64,000 nucleotides of DNA from Paraburkholderia sp. ZP32-5 (GCF_021390495.1 NZ_JAJEJP010000001.1:3162001-3226000); one strand, 5' to 3'; positions 53,172-62,829 are shown, counted from the stretch's first letter. Numbers and translations: made by a program. Notes: generated by a model not told the origin, from the letters alone.

Positions 53172-54458
53172 TCAGGTCTTCACAGCGAAACTTCCGACGA
53201 AACTGAGCGCTGCCGCGAGCATCATGTAGAACGCCGGCGACAACGAAGAATGCGTGAACGAAATCATCAACGTGATGAAGAACGCTGCAAATCCGCCGAA
53301 CACCGTGACCGACAGATTGTAAGACACCGAAATACCGGTCGACAGCACGCGCGACGGAAACAGCTCGGCGAGCGCCGCCAGCAGCGGGCCCGTATAGCAA
53401 GCGCTGAAGATGCCGGCCAGCACCGAAAACACGGTCAGCGCGCCGAGCGTCGGGGTACGCAGGATGTACGAGAACATCGGATACGCGGTCGCGAAAATAA
53501 CCGCGGCCGACCACATCAGAAAACGCCGATGTCCCCAGCGGTCCGACAATCGGCCCACCACCGGCGACAGCACCATGAACACGGTGCCGCCGACCGTCAC
53601 CGACAGAAACGCGAGCTTCTGCGGCTGATGCAGTTCGGTCACCACATAGGTCGGCATGTAATGCATGTACACGTACGTGCAGGTCGTCCACAGCGCGACC
53701 AGCGCGAAGCTCGCGAAGGTCTGCAGCGGGAATTCCTTCCACACCTCGATGAACGGCGAAGCGGAGCGCGCATCGGCTTGCGGCGCGCGCGGGCTTTCGT
53801 CGATACGGCTGCGAATATAGAAGCCGACCGGACCGATGATCACGCCGAACAGGAACGGGATGCGCCAGCCCCATGCATAGAGCTGATCGTGCGTCAGGAA
53901 AATCGTCAGGATCGCGCCGATCAGCGTGCCGAGCACGATGTTGAACGCGATGCTCGACTGGATCCAGCTCGTATAGAACGCGCGCTCGCCGGGCGGCGCA
54001 TATTCGACCAGAAACGCGCTCGCGCTGCCCATCTCGCCGCCGGCCGAAAAGCCCTGCAAAAGCCGCGCGAAAATCAGCATCAGCGGACCGAACCAGCCGG
54101 CCACGCGATACGGCGGCGCGAGTCCGATCAGCGCGGTGCCGAACGCCATCATCAGCACCGACATCGACAGCGCCGGCTTGCGGCCCACCTTGTCCGCGTA
54201 GACGCCGAACATGATCGCGCCGAGCGGACGCATGATGAACGCCGCGCCATAGACGCCGACCGTCAGCAGCAGCGAACTGAGCGGGTTGCCGGTCGGAAAG
54301 AACTGCGTCGACAGGATCACCGCGAAGGCCGTGTAGACCGTGAAATCGAACCATTCGAGACCGTTGCCGATCGTCGTCGCGATGATCGCGCGGCGCCGCT
54401 GCACGGCACTCGGTTCGACGGCGTTCGGCAGCGGCTGCGCGACGGATAGCGCGGGCAT
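53172..54458 (-). CDS. MHS-type MFS metabolite transporter
   Basis: This 428-aa protein has twelve TM helices. It shows GNGLEWFDFTVYTAFAVILS, FGVYADKVGRKPALSMS and QGFSAGGEMGSASAFLVEYAP, matching the MHS/citrate-proline family. AAGGAG lies 7 bp before the ATG at 54458. It lies 63 bp behind the SDR gene. Substrate is probably an organic acid. Confidence 0.92.
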   Translation of the reverse strand: MPALSVAQPLPNAVEPSAVQRRRAIIATTIGNGLEWFDFTVYTAFAVILSTQFFPTGNPLSSLLLTVGVYGAAFIMRPLGAIMFGVYADKVGRKPALSMSVLMMAFGTALIGLAPPYRVAGWFGPLMLIFARLLQGFSAGGEMGSASAFLVEYAPPGERAFYTSWIQSSIAFNIVLGTLIGAILTIFLTHDQLYAWGWRIPFLFGVIIGPVGFYIRSRIDESPRAPQADARSASPFIEVWKEFPLQTFASFALVALWTTCTYVYMHYMPTYVVTELHQPQKLAFLSVTVGGTVFMVLSPVVGRLSDRWGHRRFLMWSAAVIFATAYPMFSYILRTPTLGALTVFSVLAGIFSACYTGPLLAALAELFPSRVLSTGISVSYNLSVTVFGGFAAFFITLMISFTHSSLSPAFYMMLAAALSFVGSFAVKT

Positions 54459-54521
54459 GAGCACTCCTTGCTGGGATGAAAGAAAATCGCCGTTCCGACT
54501 CATTTAATTCAGAGCGGCGGT

Positions 54522-55283
54522 TCAGCGTGGCAACTCGCCGGTGACGAGCGCGGCGGACGTGCCGCCGTCGACGGGAATCATGGCGCCGTTCACATAGCGC
54601 GCGCCGTCGCCGAGCAGAAACAGCACGACATCGGCGACATCGCGCGGCTCGGCAATGCGCCCGACTGGCGACTGCCCCGACGCGCGATAACCGCCGCCTT
54701 GTTGCGCCGCGAGCGCGGCGTGGATCATCGGTGTATCGACGGTGCCGGGCGCGACCGCATTGACGCGCACATGCGCCGCTCCGAGTTCGACCGCCAGCAC
54801 GCGCATCAGCAGATTCAACGCCGCCTTCGACGCCGCATAAGCGCCGCCGCCGACCTTCGGCCGCCACGCGGCGATCGACGCGACCATCACGACCCGCGCG
54901 GGCCGCTCGGCACTTGCCTGCGCGCGCAGCAGCGGCAGCGCGGCCTTCACGCAGCGCCACGGGCCGCGCGCATTGACGGCAAACAGCAGATCGAACTCGT
55001 CGTCGCGCATGTCGGCAAGCGGCGCGGTGCGCAGCACGCCGGCCGAACAGATCAGCGCGTCGACGTGCGATGAGATGCCCGCGATATCGCGCATCGCGTG
55101 ATCGATAGACTCCGCGTTCGCGACGTCGCAAAGATGGAGATGAAGTGCATCGGTGGGTACCGCGGCGAGCGCATCGGTGCGCAGATCGAGCGCGTGCACG
55201 GTCCACCCTTGTGCAAGCAGTTGCCGGCAGCATTCGAAGCCGATGCCGGAGTTCGCGCCGGTGACGATGGCAACGCCGCTCAT
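54522..55283 (-). CDS. Short-chain dehydrogenase/reductase
   Basis: This 253-aa Rossmann enzyme has TGANSGIG, catalytic Ser in MVASIAAW and YAASK. The usual NNAG is CSAG here, a tolerated variant. NGAMIPVDGGTSAAL is the standard C-terminal cofactor loop. It is the first gene ahead of the MHS transporter and probably oxidises an alcohol in the same pathway. It is divergent from the SnoaL/TauD operon. Confidence 0.92.
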   Translation of the reverse strand: MSGVAIVTGANSGIGFECCRQLLAQGWTVHALDLRTDALAAVPTDALHLHLCDVANAESIDHAMRDIAGISSHVDALICSAGVLRTAPLADMRDDEFDLLFAVNARGPWRCVKAALPLLRAQASAERPARVVMVASIAAWRPKVGGGAYAASKAALNLLMRVLAVELGAAHVRVNAVAPGTVDTPMIHAALAAQQGGGYRASGQSPVGRIAEPRDVADVVLFLLGDGARYVNGAMIPVDGGTSAALVTGELPR

Positions 55284-55664
55284 GCGTGTGCCCGTGAAGC
55301 GCGCAAATCGTACGAATCGCGGCGCGCGGTGTGAACGTCAGGCATGGTCGTCGTCCTCCGGGAGCCGCTCGATCGCGGCGTTGTCTCGTGCCGGCGCGTC
55401 TCGGGCAGCTCGGCTTATCGAGCAACATTCTAGGAGGCCTCGCGACGCTGACGGTGGATCAATGGGGAAACAGGTTGTTTCCATATCGGAAACGTCAGGA
55501 CCCGCTCGTCACGGTGGAATTGATTTAGTGTGGCAGCCATTGGCGTCGCCCGAACCGTAACGCAATGAGCGGCGCGCTTGTTCGTGGTTTGGAAACATGG
55601 CAGCGCCCGCCTCACGCAATCGCAATCCATCGCCATCCATCGTTATCGACAGCAAGGAGGACCG
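55284..55664. promoter_or_regulatory. Divergent control region between SDR and SnoaL/TauD operons
   Basis: About 380 bp lie between two divergent operons and must contain both promoters. The AT-richer stretch around 55455-55500 is a candidate promoter core. I could not identify an operator. The neighbouring LysR gene at 52075 is the nearest candidate regulator. Confidence 0.4.
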
Positions 55665-56186
55665 GTGTCGCAGACTTTCGAAACACCGCACGTCGCGGCC
55701 GTCGCGCCATCAGCAAGTGAACTCGAGCACACGCTGACGCAGTTCTTTCTGCATCTCGACCGCTCCAGCTACGCGGCGCTGCTCGCGCTCACGCACGCGC
55801 GCTTTCGCTGGCATCGGCAGGGCAAGATCCTCGACGGTCACACCGACGTGTTGGCCGCGCTCAACGAACGTCCCAGCACGCAACGCGTGGTCCACGTGAT
55901 CACGAATGCCGTCGTCGAAGACGCTACGCCCGCCAGCATCACGCTCGGCGCGTACATGACCGCCTATCGCAGTGGCGACGGACCGCCGCCTGATGGCCCC
56001 GCAACGATTGCCGGGCCGTTGCGCCTGTCGCGCGTCACCACGCGTTTCGAAGCGCAAAACAAAGCGCACAACAAGGCGCAAAGCGAAACCCCAAACGAAG
56101 CCTCAACCGATACCTGCAGCTGCGCGTCCGGCTGGCTCATCACCGAGCAGATTCTCACGCCGCTATTCAGCTTCGGCGCGCAGTGA
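55665..56186 (+). CDS. SnoaL-like (NTF2 fold) protein
   Basis: This protein of about 173 aa matches the SnoaL/NTF2-like fold: a LEHTLTQFFLHLDRSSYAALLAL helix, then ARFRWHRQGKILDGHTDVLAALNERPSTQRVVHVITNAVV. Related proteins are small dioxygenase subunits, isomerases and hydratases. A run of repeated K-A-Q-x / N-K-A residues (about 130-150) is simple sequence. The GTG at 55665 is chosen because AAGGAGG lies 4 bp upstream. It is the first gene of the TauD operon. Confidence 0.78.
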   Translation: MSQTFETPHVAAVAPSASELEHTLTQFFLHLDRSSYAALLALTHARFRWHRQGKILDGHTDVLAALNERPSTQRVVHVITNAVVEDATPASITLGAYMTAYRSGDGPPPDGPATIAGPLRLSRVTTRFEAQNKAHNKAQSETPNEASTDTCSCASGWLITEQILTPLFSFGAQ

Positions 56187-56253
56187 CGCGATACGCGTTG
56201 CCCGTACCCGCCGTTCAGCACCTTCCCCTTTCGCATCGACCCAGGACATCGAC

Positions 56254-57129
56254 ATGAGAATTACCCGCAGCGGCCAGACGCTCGGCGCACGCATCGAAGG
56301 CATCGACCTGTCGCAGCCACTCGACGACACGACTTTCGCCACACTTCAGCAGGCGCTCGGCGAGCACGGCGTGCTTAGCTATCCGCATCAGCAACTCCAG
56401 GCGATCGATCTGAAGCGCTTCGCCGAACGCTTCGGCACGCTCGAAGTGAACGTCGCGAACAGTTATCAGGAACCGGGCATTCCGGAAGTGATGGTGCTGT
56501 CGAACATCGTGCGCGACGGCAAGCCGATCGGTCTCGCGGATGCCGGCCAGAGCTGGCACACCGACATGTCGTACAGCCGCACGATCGCCTTCACCAACAT
56601 CCTGTACGGCATCCAGATTCCGCGGCGCGACGGCCGTTCGCTCGGCAACACCGAGTTCTGCAACATGCACGCCGCCTACGACGAACTGCCCGACGCACTG
56701 AAGACGCGCCTCGCGTCGATGACGATCACCCACGACTTCAACAAGTTCTGGGAAATGATGCGCCGCGAGCGCAACAGCACGCGCCCGCCGCTCACCGACG
56801 CGCAGCGCGCGGCCAAGCCGCCGGTGCGTCATCCGGTGTTCCTCACGCATCCTCTGACCGGCCGCAAGGTGCTGTACGCGAATCCCGGCTACGCGATGCG
56901 GATCAACGAAATGTCCGAAGCCGACAGCGAACGCACGCTCGCGTTCCTGTTCGAGCACCAGACGCAGCCGCGTTTTCGTTATGCGCACGACTGGCAAGCC
57001 GGCGACGTGCTGATGTGGGACAACATCGGCACGATCCACAACGCGGTCGCCGACTACCGCGCGGACGAGCCGCGCCTGATCAAGCGTTGCCAGGTGATGG
57101 CGGATCGCGTATTCGGAGCCGCCGCATGA
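56254..57129 (+). CDS. TauD/TfdA family Fe(II)/2-oxoglutarate dioxygenase
   Basis: This 291-aa enzyme carries the facial triad: H-x-D in SWHTDMSY and the distal His in GTIHNAVADY. The 2-oxoglutarate Arg is in RLIKRCQV. Family members hydroxylate taurine, alkyl sulfates, phenoxyacetates and others, splitting off the leaving group. I chose the ATG at 56254, where homology starts. It overlaps the next gene (ATGA), so the two are co-translated. The FAH and hydroxy-acid enzymes behind it suggest breakdown of an organic acid rather than taurine. Confidence 0.92.
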   Translation: MRITRSGQTLGARIEGIDLSQPLDDTTFATLQQALGEHGVLSYPHQQLQAIDLKRFAERFGTLEVNVANSYQEPGIPEVMVLSNIVRDGKPIGLADAGQSWHTDMSYSRTIAFTNILYGIQIPRRDGRSLGNTEFCNMHAAYDELPDALKTRLASMTITHDFNKFWEMMRRERNSTRPPLTDAQRAAKPPVRHPVFLTHPLTGRKVLYANPGYAMRINEMSEADSERTLAFLFEHQTQPRFRYAHDWQAGDVLMWDNIGTIHNAVADYRADEPRLIKRCQVMADRVFGAAA

Positions 57130-58052
57130 AGCTCGTCACCTACCGTACGCGCGATCAGCGCATCAGTTGCGGCGCCGTGCTCGATGGCCGCATCGTCGAT
57201 ATCGCTGCATGGATCGAGACGCTGCCGCACGCTGAAGCGAGCCGCGCGCGCAGCCTCGCCACCGGCCGCCCGCTCGCCGAGGGCGGCCTGCTGCGCTGGC
57301 TGCAAGCAGGCACCGACGCGCGCGCCGCGCTCGCCCGCCGTCTCGACACGCTGTCGGCCAGCGCTCGCGGTGCCGGCATCGCACTCGACGACGCGATGCT
57401 GTATGCGCCGGTGCCGAACCCCGGCAAGATCGTCGCAGTCGGCCGCAACTATGCGGACCATGCGAAGGAAACCGGCGTCGATCCGTTCGAGAAGCCGCGC
57501 ATCATCAGCAAGTTTCCGTCCTCGGTGCGCGGTCATCGCGCGGCGATCGAGCGGCCGCCCGGCGTGACCAAGTTCGACTTCGAAGTGGAACTCGCAGTCG
57601 TGATCGGCGAGCCCGCGTATCGCGTGTCGCGCGAGCAGGCCGCGCGCCACATCGCCGGCTATACGGTGCTCAACGATCTGAGCGCGCGCGAGCTGCAATT
57701 CGACGTGAATCCGGCGCAGACCACCTACGCGAAAAGCGGCGATGGCTTCGCGCCGATGGGCCCGTGGCTCGTCACGCCCGATGAAATCGACGATCCGCGC
57801 GCGCTCGACGTGACGCTGCGTCTGAACGGCGAGCCGATGCAGCACGGCAATACCCGCGACCTGCTGTTCCCGGTCGACGTGCTGATCGAATACGTATCGC
57901 AATACTGCGTACTCGAAGCCGGCGACGTGCTCGCGACCGGCACGCCATCCGGCATCGGCGCATTCCGGCAGCCGCCGCGTTTCCTGCAGCCCGGCGACGC
58001 GCTGCGGCTGGAGGTGGCTCAGGTCGGCGTGCTCGAACACACGATCGTATGA
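57126..58052 (+). CDS. Fumarylacetoacetate hydrolase family protein
   Basis: This 308-aa protein has the FAH core: AVGRNYADHAKETG, metal-binding acids in FDFEVELAVVIG and in NDLSARELQF, and GDVLATGTPSGIGAF. Family members hydrolyse C-C bonds, decarboxylate oxaloacetate-like acids or act as hydratases. Both ends overlap neighbours by 4 bp (ATGA), so three enzymes are translated as a unit. Confidence 0.94.
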   Translation: MKLVTYRTRDQRISCGAVLDGRIVDIAAWIETLPHAEASRARSLATGRPLAEGGLLRWLQAGTDARAALARRLDTLSASARGAGIALDDAMLYAPVPNPGKIVAVGRNYADHAKETGVDPFEKPRIISKFPSSVRGHRAAIERPPGVTKFDFEVELAVVIGEPAYRVSREQAARHIAGYTVLNDLSARELQFDVNPAQTTYAKSGDGFAPMGPWLVTPDEIDDPRALDVTLRLNGEPMQHGNTRDLLFPVDVLIEYVSQYCVLEAGDVLATGTPSGIGAFRQPPRFLQPGDALRLEVAQVGVLEHTIV

Positions 58053-59200
58053 CGCGGCACGCCTCGCGCTGCGCGCGCGCGCCGTCGATCGACGCACTGC
58101 GCGCGCTGGCGCGGCGCCGTCTGCCGCGCGCGGTATTCGACTTCTTCGACGGCGGCGCCGAAGACGAACGCACGTTGCGCGCGAACCGCGCCGCGTTCGG
58201 CAAGCACACACTGATGCCGCGCGTGCTGCGCGACGTTAGCGAGCCGTCGCTCGAGACGTCGATACTCGGCGCGCCGTCGGCGCTGCCGGTTGCGATCGCG
58301 CCGACCGGCGCGGTCGGCTTCGGCTGGCGCGGCGGCGACGTCGCGATCGCGCGCGCGGCCGCGCGCCACGACATTCCGTATGCGCTGTCGACCTCCGCGA
58401 CCGCGTCGATCGAAGAGATCGCGCAAGCGGCGAAGCGCCGCTGGTTCCAGGCCTACGTGCTGAAAGACCGCGATGCGACGCTCGCGCTGATCGAACGCGC
58501 CGCCGCGAGCGGCTACGAAGCGCTGATGATCACGGTCGATCTGCCGGTCGGCGGCAAGCGCGAGCGCGATCTGCGCAACCACTTCTCGATCCCGTTCCGC
58601 TACACCGCGCGCAATCTGGCCGACTTTGCGTCGCGGCCTGGCTGGTCGCTGCCGATGCTCGCGCACGGCGTGCCGGCGATGCCCAACCTGCCGGGCATCG
58701 CCGCGAAGCAAGGCGGCGCGGCGTCGCTCGCGTCGTCGGTGGGACGCAGCTACGATCCGTCGTTCGACTGGCAGGGTCTCGCCGGAATTCGCGATCTGTG
58801 GCGCGGCAAGCTGATCGTCAAAGGCATCGTGCATCCGGACGATGCGCGCCGCGCCGCCGATCTCGGCGTCGACGCAATCGTCGTGTCGAATCACGGCGGC
58901 CGTCAGCTCGACGTGGGACCGGCGACGCTCGATGCGCTGCCCGGCGTCGTTAAGGCCGCTGGCGCGCAGGTCGAGGTGCTGGTCGACGGCGGCATCCGGC
59001 GCGGCTCCGACATCGCGATCGCGCTGGCGCTGGGCGCGAAAGCGGTGCTGGTCGGACGCGCCACGCTATACGGCGCCTGCGCGGGTGGCGAGGCCGGCGC
59101 GCAGCGCGCGCTCGATATCCTCGCCGACGAATTGCGCCGCACGCTGCAACTGTGCGGCATCGCGCGCATCGCCGACATCGGTCCCGACCTGCTCGCCTGA
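58049..59200 (+). CDS. FMN-dependent alpha-hydroxy-acid oxidase/dehydrogenase
   Basis: This 383-aa flavoenzyme has LPRAVFDFFDGGAEDE, APTGAVGFGW, ALSTSATASIEEIA, a catalytic His in VSNHGGRQLD and GGIRRGSDIAIALALGAKAV. It oxidises an L-2-hydroxy acid, with oxygen or a quinone as acceptor. It is a paralog of the enzyme at 49636-50796. It starts inside the FAH stop codon overlap. Confidence 0.94.
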   Translation: MTRHASRCARAPSIDALRALARRRLPRAVFDFFDGGAEDERTLRANRAAFGKHTLMPRVLRDVSEPSLETSILGAPSALPVAIAPTGAVGFGWRGGDVAIARAAARHDIPYALSTSATASIEEIAQAAKRRWFQAYVLKDRDATLALIERAAASGYEALMITVDLPVGGKRERDLRNHFSIPFRYTARNLADFASRPGWSLPMLAHGVPAMPNLPGIAAKQGGAASLASSVGRSYDPSFDWQGLAGIRDLWRGKLIVKGIVHPDDARRAADLGVDAIVVSNHGGRQLDVGPATLDALPGVVKAAGAQVEVLVDGGIRRGSDIAIALALGAKAVLVGRATLYGACAGGEAGAQRALDILADELRRTLQLCGIARIADIGPDLLA

Positions 59201-59230
59201 AATCTGGAAGCTCACGACCTGGAGACTCGC

Positions 59231-60559
59231 ATGGAAGATCACGCCGCGTTGCTCGATAGCTCGACTCGCATTGCCTTCCGACGCTTGATGCCGCTGTTGA
59301 TCCTGATGTACGTGGTCGCATGCATCGACAAGGCCAATATCAGCTACGCGGCGTTGCGCATGAACGACGATCTGCATCTGTCGCCGGCCGCGTTCGGGCT
59401 CGGCGCGGGCTTGTACTTCATCGTCTATACGGCGCTCGAAGTGCCGAGCAATCTGCTGCTGCATCGCTACGGCGCGCGCCGCTGGATCGCGCGGATCATG
59501 CTGAGCTGGGGCGTGGTCGCGCTGTTGATGGCGGCGGTTAGCGGGCCGTGGTCGTTCTACACGATGCGGATGCTGCTCGGCGCCGCCGAGGCCGGCTTCT
59601 ACCCCGGCATCCTGTTCTATCTGACCTTGTGGTTTCCGCAGCGTGAACGGGCCCGTGCAATGGTGTGGTTCACCACCGGCTTGCCGGTTGCGCTGGTGGC
59701 GGGCGGCGTGCTCGCGAGCGCGCTGCTGTCGCTGGACGGTGTGCTCGGACTGCATGGCTGGCAATGGATGTTTATCGTCGAAGGCGTGCCCGCGATCGTG
59801 CTGGCCGCCTATGTGTTCCGGCGCCTGCCGGACGGTCCGGATCACGTGAGCTGGCTTAGCGCACCGCAACGCGATGCACTGCGCGCACAACTGGCCGCCG
59901 AAGCGTCGGCGCAAACCCTGCATCCGCGCATCGCGCTGGTGCTCACCGACGTGCGGATTCTGCGGCTCGCGTTCGCACTATTTCTGATGATGATGGGCAA
60001 TCTCGGCCTGAGTCTGTGGCTGCCGCAGATCGTGCGCCAGGCGGGCGGCTTCGATCCCGCGCGCGCGAGCCTCGTCGCGGCGGTGCCGTATGCGGTGACC
60101 ACGCTGTCGATGATCGTCAACGCGCGCTACGCGGCGCGTAGCGGCAAGCGCCATCTGCATGTCGCGGTGCCGGCGTTGATCGGCGCGGCGGCGCTCGCGA
60201 TCAGTGCCTATGCGACGAATACCGCGGTCGCGCTGATCGGCGTCACCGTGGCTGCCTCCGGCATCCTCAGTGCGATTTCGATGTTCTTCTCGATTCCGGC
60301 CTCGCTCGTGAGCGGCGCGCAGGCCGCCGCGGCGATTGCGCTCGTCAACAGTCTCGGCAATCTCGGCGGCTTCGCGGGACCGTATGTGATCGGGCTTGCG
60401 CGTGAAGCGGCCGGCAGTTTTTCGGCCGGCCTCGCGATCCTCGCGGCCTGTCTCGCGGTGGGCGCGCTGATCGTGTGGACGATGCCGTTGCGCGCTGTCG
60501 CGACGGCGGCGGTGCCGTCAGCGTCACCGGTTGGCGCGGCCGACGAGCGCGCGGGTTGA
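59231..60559 (+). CDS. MFS transporter, anion:cation symporter type
   Basis: This 442-aa protein has twelve TM helices with ACS-family markers: LMYVVACIDKANISYAAL in TM1, GAGLYFIVYTALEVPSNLLLHRYGARRWI and GAAEAGFYPGILFYLTLWFP. The family moves tartrate, phthalate, galactonate and glucarate. It is 30 bp behind the hydroxy-acid oxidase. It probably imports the operon substrate. Confidence 0.94.
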   Translation: MEDHAALLDSSTRIAFRRLMPLLILMYVVACIDKANISYAALRMNDDLHLSPAAFGLGAGLYFIVYTALEVPSNLLLHRYGARRWIARIMLSWGVVALLMAAVSGPWSFYTMRMLLGAAEAGFYPGILFYLTLWFPQRERARAMVWFTTGLPVALVAGGVLASALLSLDGVLGLHGWQWMFIVEGVPAIVLAAYVFRRLPDGPDHVSWLSAPQRDALRAQLAAEASAQTLHPRIALVLTDVRILRLAFALFLMMMGNLGLSLWLPQIVRQAGGFDPARASLVAAVPYAVTTLSMIVNARYAARSGKRHLHVAVPALIGAAALAISAYATNTAVALIGVTVAASGILSAISMFFSIPASLVSGAQAAAAIALVNSLGNLGGFAGPYVIGLAREAAGSFSAGLAILAACLAVGALIVWTMPLRAVATAAVPSASPVGAADERAG

Positions 60560-60567
60560 CGGAGAAC

Positions 60568-61869
60568 TCAAGACGCCGCCGCCGATCTTTCCAGCTCCGC
60601 CGCTGCATCGCGAGTCTCGCGCGGTTGCAGCGGCTCGGTGACCAACACCATCGACAGTCCCGCGCCGACCAGCAGCAACGCGCCGGCCAGCGCGAAGCTC
60701 AGCGTGTACTCATGCGTCGCGGCGATGATGTAGCCGGTCAGAAGCGGCGCGAGAAAGCCGAAGAAGTTGCCGCCGAGCACCAGCAGTCCGTACACTGCGC
60801 CCGCCGAACGGCGGTCGAAAATCATATCGCCGGTCAACGCGAAATTGAGCGTGTTGGCGCCGGAGATAAACAGCACCGACAGAATCAGCAACGCTTCCAG
60901 CGCGACGAGACTGCGTGAAAACGGAATCGCCGCGACACACAGCGCGAGCAGCATCAGCACGATCATCAGCTTGCGGCGCGCGCCGCTCGACAGGTCCTTG
61001 CCGCGCAACATCCGGTCGCTCGCCAGCCCGACCAGCACCGCGCCGACGCTGCCCGCCACGTACGGCAACATGCCGAGCCAGCCGGCGCTGATCATTTTCA
61101 GGCCGCGCACGTTGACGAGATAGGACGGCAGCCAGGTCAGAAACAGGTAGATCGAATAGGTCTGACAGCCGTGCGTGAGCAGCAAACCCCACATGGTCTT
61201 TTTCTTCAGCAGCGTTTTGACGGACATCGGCGTCACCGGCGCGGCGGTGACCGGTTCGCGTTCGGCGACGATCCGCGCGCGCTCCGTGTCGCTCAGCCAC
61301 GCGGCACGCTCGGGGGACCGATAGATCGTCGCCCACGCGACGGTCCAGACCAGCGTCAGTCCGCCCAGCACGAAAAAGGACATCCGCCAGCCCGCCGATG
61401 CGATCAGCGCGGACGCCGCGACGATGCCGATTGCCGGCCCGAGCGTCGATCCCATGTTGAAAATCGATGTGGCGACGCCGCGCTCGTGACGCAGACTCCA
61501 TTCGCGCACGATCCGGTTGCCGGTCGGATAGCTGGACGACTCGCCGGCACCGAGCAGCAGGCGCGCGGCAATCAGTGCACCGAAGCCGTCGACCGCGCCG
61601 GTCAGCATCGCGCCGACCGACCAGACCGCCATGCCGAGGCTCGATACCGCGCGCGAACCGTAGCGGTCCGCGAGCATGCCCATCGGCAGAATCAGCAGCA
61701 CGTAGCTGTAGAAGAAGCACGAAAACACCACGCCCATCGCGGCCGGTCCGAGGTTGAACGCCTTGGCGATGGCCGGTCCGGCGACCGAGATGTTCACGCG
61801 ATCCACGTAGTTGAGCGCATTCGCGACGAACAGCACCCAGATGATGATCCAGCGTCGTTTGTCTGCCAT
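60568..61869 (-). CDS. MFS transporter, anion:cation symporter type
   Basis: This 433-aa protein of the same family has ALNYVDRVNISVAGPAIAKAF, LPMGMLADRYGSRAVSSLG and GAGESSSYPTGNRIVREW. The ExuT/glucarate-like group fits best. Its stop lies 8 bp from that of the convergent symporter, so two ACS genes end head to head. GGAGGAG precedes the ATG. It belongs to the amidohydrolase/hydroxyacid unit. Confidence 0.94.
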   Translation of the reverse strand: MADKRRWIIIWVLFVANALNYVDRVNISVAGPAIAKAFNLGPAAMGVVFSCFFYSYVLLILPMGMLADRYGSRAVSSLGMAVWSVGAMLTGAVDGFGALIAARLLLGAGESSSYPTGNRIVREWSLRHERGVATSIFNMGSTLGPAIGIVAASALIASAGWRMSFFVLGGLTLVWTVAWATIYRSPERAAWLSDTERARIVAEREPVTAAPVTPMSVKTLLKKKTMWGLLLTHGCQTYSIYLFLTWLPSYLVNVRGLKMISAGWLGMLPYVAGSVGAVLVGLASDRMLRGKDLSSGARRKLMIVLMLLALCVAAIPFSRSLVALEALLILSVLFISGANTLNFALTGDMIFDRRSAGAVYGLLVLGGNFFGFLAPLLTGYIIAATHEYTLSFALAGALLLVGAGLSMVLVTEPLQPRETRDAAAELERSAAAS

Positions 61870-61929
61870 GTCTCCTCCTTTGAATGCGGCGGCCGGCCTC
61901 TCGGGGGCCGTGCGTGATGCAGGGCCGTG

Positions 61930-62829
61930 CTAACGCGACGCGGGAAAGTCGTAGAGGCGCGCCGGATTGTCCACCAGCACGCGGGCGCGTATCGATTCGT
62001 CGTCGATCCAGGCGGCCAGCGCATCGGCGATGTCGCCGTCGTTATCCATCTGCTCGACCACCGGATGCGGCCAGTCCGTGCCCCACACGCAGCGGTCCGC
62101 CGCGCGTTCGACGAGCGCCCGCGCGAACGGCGCCACCGACGGATACGGCGGCCGCTCGCGCGATACGCGATAGCCGCCGCTCAGCTTGAACCACACATGA
62201 TCGAGCGACGCGAGTCGCAGCAGCGTTTGCGCGGCCGGCGAGCCGATGCCATCCTCGGCGTTCAGATGCCCGAAATGGTCGATCACGCAACGCACCGGCA
62301 AAGCCGCGAGCCGTTCGACCAGATCGGGCGTCGCGCCCACATCGACGAAAAACTGCAGATGCCAGCCAAGCTCGCGAATTCGCGCGGCCAGCCGCGGCGC
62401 GTCATCGAAGCGCAGACCGGCGGTGACCGATGCGACATTGATGCGAATCCCTCGTACGCCCGCGCGATGCATGTCGTCGAGTTCGGCGTCGCTCACGTCG
62501 GGCTCGACCACCGCAACGCCGCGTAGCGCGAATGCACCCGAGCGCAGCGCATCGAGCATGCAGCGGTTGTCGGTGCCATAGACGCTCGGCTGCACCAGCA
62601 CCGCGCGCTCGCAGCCGATGGCCGTGAGCATTCGCACGTAGTCGTCGAGCGTCGCGTCGGGCGGGATGTACGACGCGTTCGGCAGATACGGATAACGCGA
62701 CTGCGGGCCGAACACGTGCGCGTGACAGTCGCAGGAAAGCGGCGGCAGCGCGGTGCGCGGCGCGTGAGTCGGCGTGGCCGCGGCGGCGATGGTCGGCGCG
62801 CGCACCGGGTACGGAGCGTTGTCGGTCAT
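61930..62829 (-). CDS. Amidohydrolase family 2 lactonase (PDC/sugar-lactone hydrolase-like)
   Basis: This 299-aa TIM-barrel hydrolase has DCHAHVFGP (metal ligands), VIDHFGHL and WGTDWPHP. These match COG3618 enzymes such as 2-pyrone-4,6-dicarboxylate lactonase and galactarolactone isomerase. It hydrolyses a lactone or pyrone. It is between the hydroxyacid dehydrogenase and the symporter on the same strand. The start at 62829 drops an unrelated extension. Confidence 0.9.
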   Translation of the reverse strand: MTDNAPYPVRAPTIAAAATPTHAPRTALPPLSCDCHAHVFGPQSRYPYLPNASYIPPDATLDDYVRMLTAIGCERAVLVQPSVYGTDNRCMLDALRSGAFALRGVAVVEPDVSDAELDDMHRAGVRGIRINVASVTAGLRFDDAPRLAARIRELGWHLQFFVDVGATPDLVERLAALPVRCVIDHFGHLNAEDGIGSPAAQTLLRLASLDHVWFKLSGGYRVSRERPPYPSVAPFARALVERAADRCVWGTDWPHPVVEQMDNDGDIADALAAWIDDESIRARVLVDNPARLYDFPASR

